Assembly: GCA_964403795.1 (NCBI GenBank)
Contig: CAYOHP010000208.1
Location: 1 to 8,632, forward strand
From: CAYOHP01 sp964403795 [NCBI: uncultured bacterium]
GTDB taxonomy: Bacteria > Muiribacteriota > UBA6191 > CAZXTJ01
Length of the DNA: 8,632 nucleotides
Direction of reading: 5' to 3'
This document shows, in pieces, positions 6,262 to 8,632 of this stretch (its first letter is position 1; each line of letters opens with the position of its first letter). The position numbers and the translations under genes were made by a program. The notes under the pieces were generated by a model. That model did not search any database. It was not told where the DNA came from and saw nothing but the letters and a program-made list of their open reading frames with translations.

Positions 6262-6389
6262 GCCGCCGCTCCCGAGGGTCGCTCGTCCGGTCCGGAGCCG
6301 CGCCCGGCCGGGGTCGGGAAGCCTATCACCCGGCGTCGCAAGGGGGAGGCGTGGTACCCTCCACCGGGGCCGAACTCGGCGTCCGGCGG

Positions 6390-6462
6390 GCCTCCGTAGC
6401 TCAGGGGATAGAGCATCGGCCTTCTAAGCCGGTGGCCGCAGGTTCGAATCCTGCCGGAGGCG
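6390..6462 (+). tRNA. tRNA-Arg (anticodon UCU)
   Basis: A complete cloverleaf of 73 nt. Acceptor GCCTCCG (6390-6396) pairs with CGGAGGC (6455-6461). The D stem is GCTC/GAGC. Anticodon stem TCGGC (6416-6420) pairs with GCCGG (6428-6432), with one terminal G-U pair. The loop CTTCTAA carries anticodon TCT at 6423-6425. T stem GCAGG/CCTGC encloses the loop TTCGAAT. The discriminator is G6462 and CCA is not encoded, so it must be added enzymatically. It reads AGA (and AGG by wobble), rare codons in this GC-rich window. It lies 29 nt before the next gene on the same strand. Confidence 0.99.
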
Positions 6463-6475
6463 TGGCTCGAGGGCC

Positions 6476-6480
6476 GGAGG
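6476..6480 (+). promoter_or_regulatory. Ribosome binding site of the TPR gene, in a hairpin loop
   Basis: GGAGG lies 11 nt before the ATG at 6492, slightly long but the best site present. It begins in the 4-nt loop of a small hairpin in which GGGCC (6471-6475) pairs with GGCCC (6480-6484), so its last base is in the stem. No T-run follows, so this is not a terminator for the tRNA. Confidence 0.5.
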
Positions 6481-6491
6481 GCCCGGCGGCG

Positions 6492-8632
6492 ATGAACGAG
6501 CTCAACCAGTTCCTGCTCTTCTCTGCCCGCTTCTGGTGGGTCACCCTGCCGATCCTGGGGTGGTTCATCGTCTTCACGGCCATCCGCCTGCGACGCCTGC
6601 GCGAGCTCGAGGGCAAGGAACACAAGCAGCTCGAGCGCAGCGAAGAGGAGTCGGTGCTGGCACGCCGGACCCTCGACTTCGCCTATGTCCCGACCGAGGA
6701 ATCCGAGGCCTTCCACAAGATGCCGGCCCGGGCCCCCGCGGAGGTCGTCGGGTCCACCCCTCCCTCCCGGCCCAGTCGTCCCCCTCCCCCGCCGGAGGCC
6801 GCTCCGGTGGTTGCCGAGGCCGCCCCTCCGGACGGGGGCGCCGTCGACCCCACCCCGCCTCCGGTCCCGCCGATCCCTCTCCCCGGGTCGGGTAGGGCCG
6901 AGAACGGGCCCCAGGGTGAGCCGGAGCCGAGCTCGGGACCAGGATCCGGAGCGGGCGGCAGTGTCGGGCTGGCGGACCAGCTCCGTCGCTACCAGGAGAT
7001 CCGGTCCGAGCTCGTGGGGGGCAGCCGGGCGGTGCTCGAGAAGTACGACCACCTCTTCGACCGGGAGGCGATCCAGGAGGCCGAGGCCAGCCTGGCCGAG
7101 GACCCCGACAACCTGAAGCTCCTCGACTGGCTGGCGTTCATGTACTACGCCCAGGATCGCATCGACCGGGCGATCGAGACCTACAAGAAGCTGATCAGCC
7201 GCAAGCCCGACTCCCCCGACCTGTTCTTCTCGCTCGGGAACTGCTTCTACAAGGCGAACCTGCTCCCGGAGTCCGAATACTGCTGGCGGCGGGCCAAGGC
7301 CCTGAAGCCGAGCGAGAAGGTCCAGAAGAGCATCGAGGCCCAGGAGGAACGGGCTCGCGAGCTGATGGGCCAGTGGGAACGATGGGGGATCCGGCAACCG
7401 GTCACGGATCGGTTCATCCAGTTCCTGCTCCACGAGGAGGCGGCGGCCGGCGGCGGGAGCTCGGCGCCTCCCCCGGATCCCGGGAGCGGTCCGCCGCCGG
7501 TTCCCGAGGCGGCGGTGGAGGCGGCCTCCGAGGAGCCCGAGGGAGAGGCACCCGAGGAGACCCGGACTTCCCCGCCGGGCGAGGAGATCTGGGAGGGGTC
7601 CGACGACGGCACGCCGAGCCTCGACGACGTCCTCGAGGCTGCCGATCCCGGGGGCGCCGACGAGGAAGCCGAGGCCGTCCAGGCTCGCGCCCAGGCCCTG
7701 GCCCTGCTCGACTCCCCCCGGGAGGCCGCTTCCGTGGCCGCTTCCGTGGCCGTGGCCGAGGCCGAGGAAGAGCCTCCCCAGGAGCCCGCAGACCTCGCGA
7801 CCGCCTCGGACCCAGTGAACCCGGAGCCGACCGAAGCCTCCCCGGCGTCGCTCGGAACGCATTCCGACGCCGCCCTGGAGGCCGAGGGTTCCCCTCCCTC
7901 GTCGGAGATCCAGGGAGCCGACGCCGAGCCGGGCGGCGGCCCGGCGGCGACACCGGTGGTGCGTTTCGACGAGGCGGATGCGCTCCAGTCCGCCTTCGAC
8001 GACCTCTTCGCCCGGGCGGGCGACGAACCGGTGGCCCCTCCCGCCTCCCGGGAGCCTCCGGCCGAGGCGTCTGGCGCGGCCGAAGGACCCGGCCTGGAGC
8101 TACCGCCTCCCCAGCTCCCGAGCCCTTCCGGGGAGACCGTCGCGGAGGTCCTGGTCCGGGCCCTGGTGGCCCTGGAGACTGCCCGAAGAACCGGCGTGCC
8201 TCCCGAATGCCTCGAACTCCTGGAGAGTCCGACCGGCAACGCGGCCGTCCAGGTGGCCCTGGCTCTCGCCGCGAGCCGCCCCTCCATGCTCCCCACCCTG
8301 CTGGACGCCGAGGATCCCCGCCTGGTCGGGGTCGCCGTGCTCCAGTCCCTGGTCGGGAGCGCCCCGATCGAGGTCCCGAGCCTGCTCGCCCTGCTGGACC
8401 GCCCCGGGATCCCGGAGGTCCCGGTCCTGGCGGCCCTGGGGTTTCCCCTCCCCGGTCCCTCCCTGGCCGAGGTCCTCGACCACCTCGGGCGGCACCGGTA
8501 TTCGTCCGGGCTCGCCCGCGATCTCTGGCACCTGGCGCTCGCCAGCCTCCCGGCCTCCGACTGGCCGGCCGGAGCCGAGATGGCGGTCTCCGCGGGCGGG
8601 GAGGCCGGGGCCCTGGCACTCGCGCTGGTGGC
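6492..8632 (+). CDS. Unrecognised membrane-anchored TPR / helical-solenoid protein (713+ codons, cut by right edge)
   Basis: One uninterrupted frame from ATG 6492 to the window end. No known family is recognised as a whole. Residues 14-31 are a single hydrophobic segment rich in Trp/Phe, followed by RLRRLR (32-37), which predicts an anchor with the remainder in the cytoplasm. A charged helix (about 36-56) and a Pro-rich linker (about 80-160) follow. Residues 162-205 look helical. Two consecutive TPR units of 34 residues occupy 207-240 (LDWLAFMYYAQDRIDRAIE) and 241-274 (LFFSLGNCFYKANLLPESE), capped by a helix to about 318. Then comes a long acidic Ala/Pro/Glu/Ser tract (about 319-545), interrupted near 489-510 by a helix-like VVRFDEADALQSAFDDLF. 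From about 547 on, Leu/Ala-rich helices separated by short Pro/Gly turns resemble HEAT-type solenoids. Such architecture suggests a scaffold that gathers partners at the inner membrane; that role is inference. Probably co-transcribed with the upstream tRNA. Confidence 0.88.
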   Translation, partial: MNELNQFLLFSARFWWVTLPILGWFIVFTAIRLRRLRELEGKEHKQLERSEEESVLARRTLDFAYVPTEESEAFHKMPARAPAEVVGSTPPSRPSRPPPPPEAAPVVAEAAPPDGGAVDPTPPPVPPIPLPGSGRAENGPQGEPEPSSGPGSGAGGSVGLADQLRRYQEIRSELVGGSRAVLEKYDHLFDREAIQEAEASLAEDPDNLKLLDWLAFMYYAQDRIDRAIETYKKLISRKPDSPDLFFSLGNCFYKANLLPESEYCWRRAKALKPSEKVQKSIEAQEERARELMGQWERWGIRQPVTDRFIQFLLHEEAAAGGGSSAPPPDPGSGPPPVPEAAVEAASEEPEGEAPEETRTSPPGEEIWEGSDDGTPSLDDVLEAADPGGADEEAEAVQARAQALALLDSPREAASVAASVAVAEAEEEPPQEPADLATASDPVNPEPTEASPASLGTHSDAALEAEGSPPSSEIQGADAEPGGGPAATPVVRFDEADALQSAFDDLFARAGDEPVAPPASREPPAEASGAAEGPGLELPPPQLPSPSGETVAEVLVRALVALETARRTGVPPECLELLESPTGNAAVQVALALAASRPSMLPTLLDAEDPRLVGVAVLQSLVGSAPIEVPSLLALLDRPGIPEVPVLAALGFPLPGPSLAEVLDHLGRHRYSSGLARDLWHLALASLPASDWPAGAEMAVSAGGEAGALALALV
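7725..7766 (+). repeat. Short in-frame tandem repeat in the acidic linker
   Basis: GCCGCTTCCGTG occurs twice in tandem (7725-7748) and is followed by related hexamers GCCGTG, GCCGAG, GCCGAG. It encodes AASVAASVAVAEAE within the low-complexity tract of the TPR protein. Being a multiple of three, gain or loss of a unit would keep the frame, so length variation between strains is plausible. Confidence 0.65.

Noticed and set aside
6351-6360. TGGTACCCT as an extended -10 for the tRNA
   Set aside because: TG-N-TAnnnT fits loosely and the position is right, but no -35-like element is found at 16-18 bp, so I do not call a promoter.
5083-6399. Plus-strand open frame of 438 codons opposite the methyltransferase and membrane protein
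   Set aside because: Shadow of the minus-strand genes. It has no recognisable motif, and the real motifs NPPI and LDLGAGHG are on the minus strand.
6390-6470. tRNA-Arg as an integration (att) site
   Set aside because: No integrase, no direct repeat of the tRNA 3' end and no mobile genes are seen in the window.
6471-6484. GGGCC/GGCCC hairpin as a terminator for tRNA-Arg
   Set aside because: The stem is 5 bp and no T-run follows; the next gene starts 8 nt later.
5673-7862. Minus-strand 729-codon open frame crossing the tRNA and the TPR gene
   Set aside because: It reads through the tRNA-Arg gene in antisense and its translation is Gly/Arg/Leu repeats. The plus-strand frame carries the TPR repeats and anchor.
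7414-8619. Minus-strand 401-codon Pro/Arg/Gly-rich open frame
   Set aside because: A composition artefact antisense to the acidic Ala/Pro/Glu tract of the TPR protein.

Overview
This is a high-GC bacterial segment with no sign of phage, insertion sequence or CRISPR. It uses many GTG, TTG and apparently CTG start codons. A strong sigma-54-type promoter lies upstream of a Flp-type pilin. Actinobacteria generally lack sigma-54, so this points to a high-GC, Gram-negative-type lineage such as Myxococcota, Acidobacteriota, Planctomycetota or a related uncultured group. The phylum cannot be fixed from this window.

Left part, minus strand (about 4125 down to 1): a compact operon-like run uppP - ftsK - cysS. 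The uppP stop and ftsK start share an ATGA overlap, and ftsK and cysS are 13 nt apart. The three genes cover lipid-carrier recycling for envelope synthesis, chromosome segregation at division, and cysteine tRNA charging. cysS is cut by the left edge.

Middle (about 4126-4869): a divergent intergenic region, then a very small plus-strand gene for a Flp/Fap-type pilin with a TTG start. Upstream of the pilin are a near-consensus -24/-12 sigma-54 promoter, a palindromic candidate activator site about 120 bp before the predicted start of transcription, and a leader RNA that can fold. A strong terminator with a UNCG-type tetraloop follows the pilin and probably also serves the convergent gene.

Right-middle, minus strand (6261 down to 4870): a gene pair made of an RsmC/YbxB-like class I methyltransferase and an unrecognised three-segment membrane protein. 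The methyltransferase reading frame has no ATG, GTG or TTG at the family's N-terminus; a CTG with a well-placed Shine-Dalgarno site gives the full family length.

Right part, plus strand (6390 to the end): tRNA-Arg(UCU), then 29 nt later the start of a long unrecognised gene open to the right edge (at least 713 codons). It encodes an N-terminal membrane anchor, a proline-rich linker, two consecutive 34-residue TPR repeats, a long acidic Ala/Pro/Glu-rich tract, and a helical solenoid-like region.

The most interesting points are the pilin control region, the apparent CTG start, and the membrane-anchored TPR/solenoid protein.
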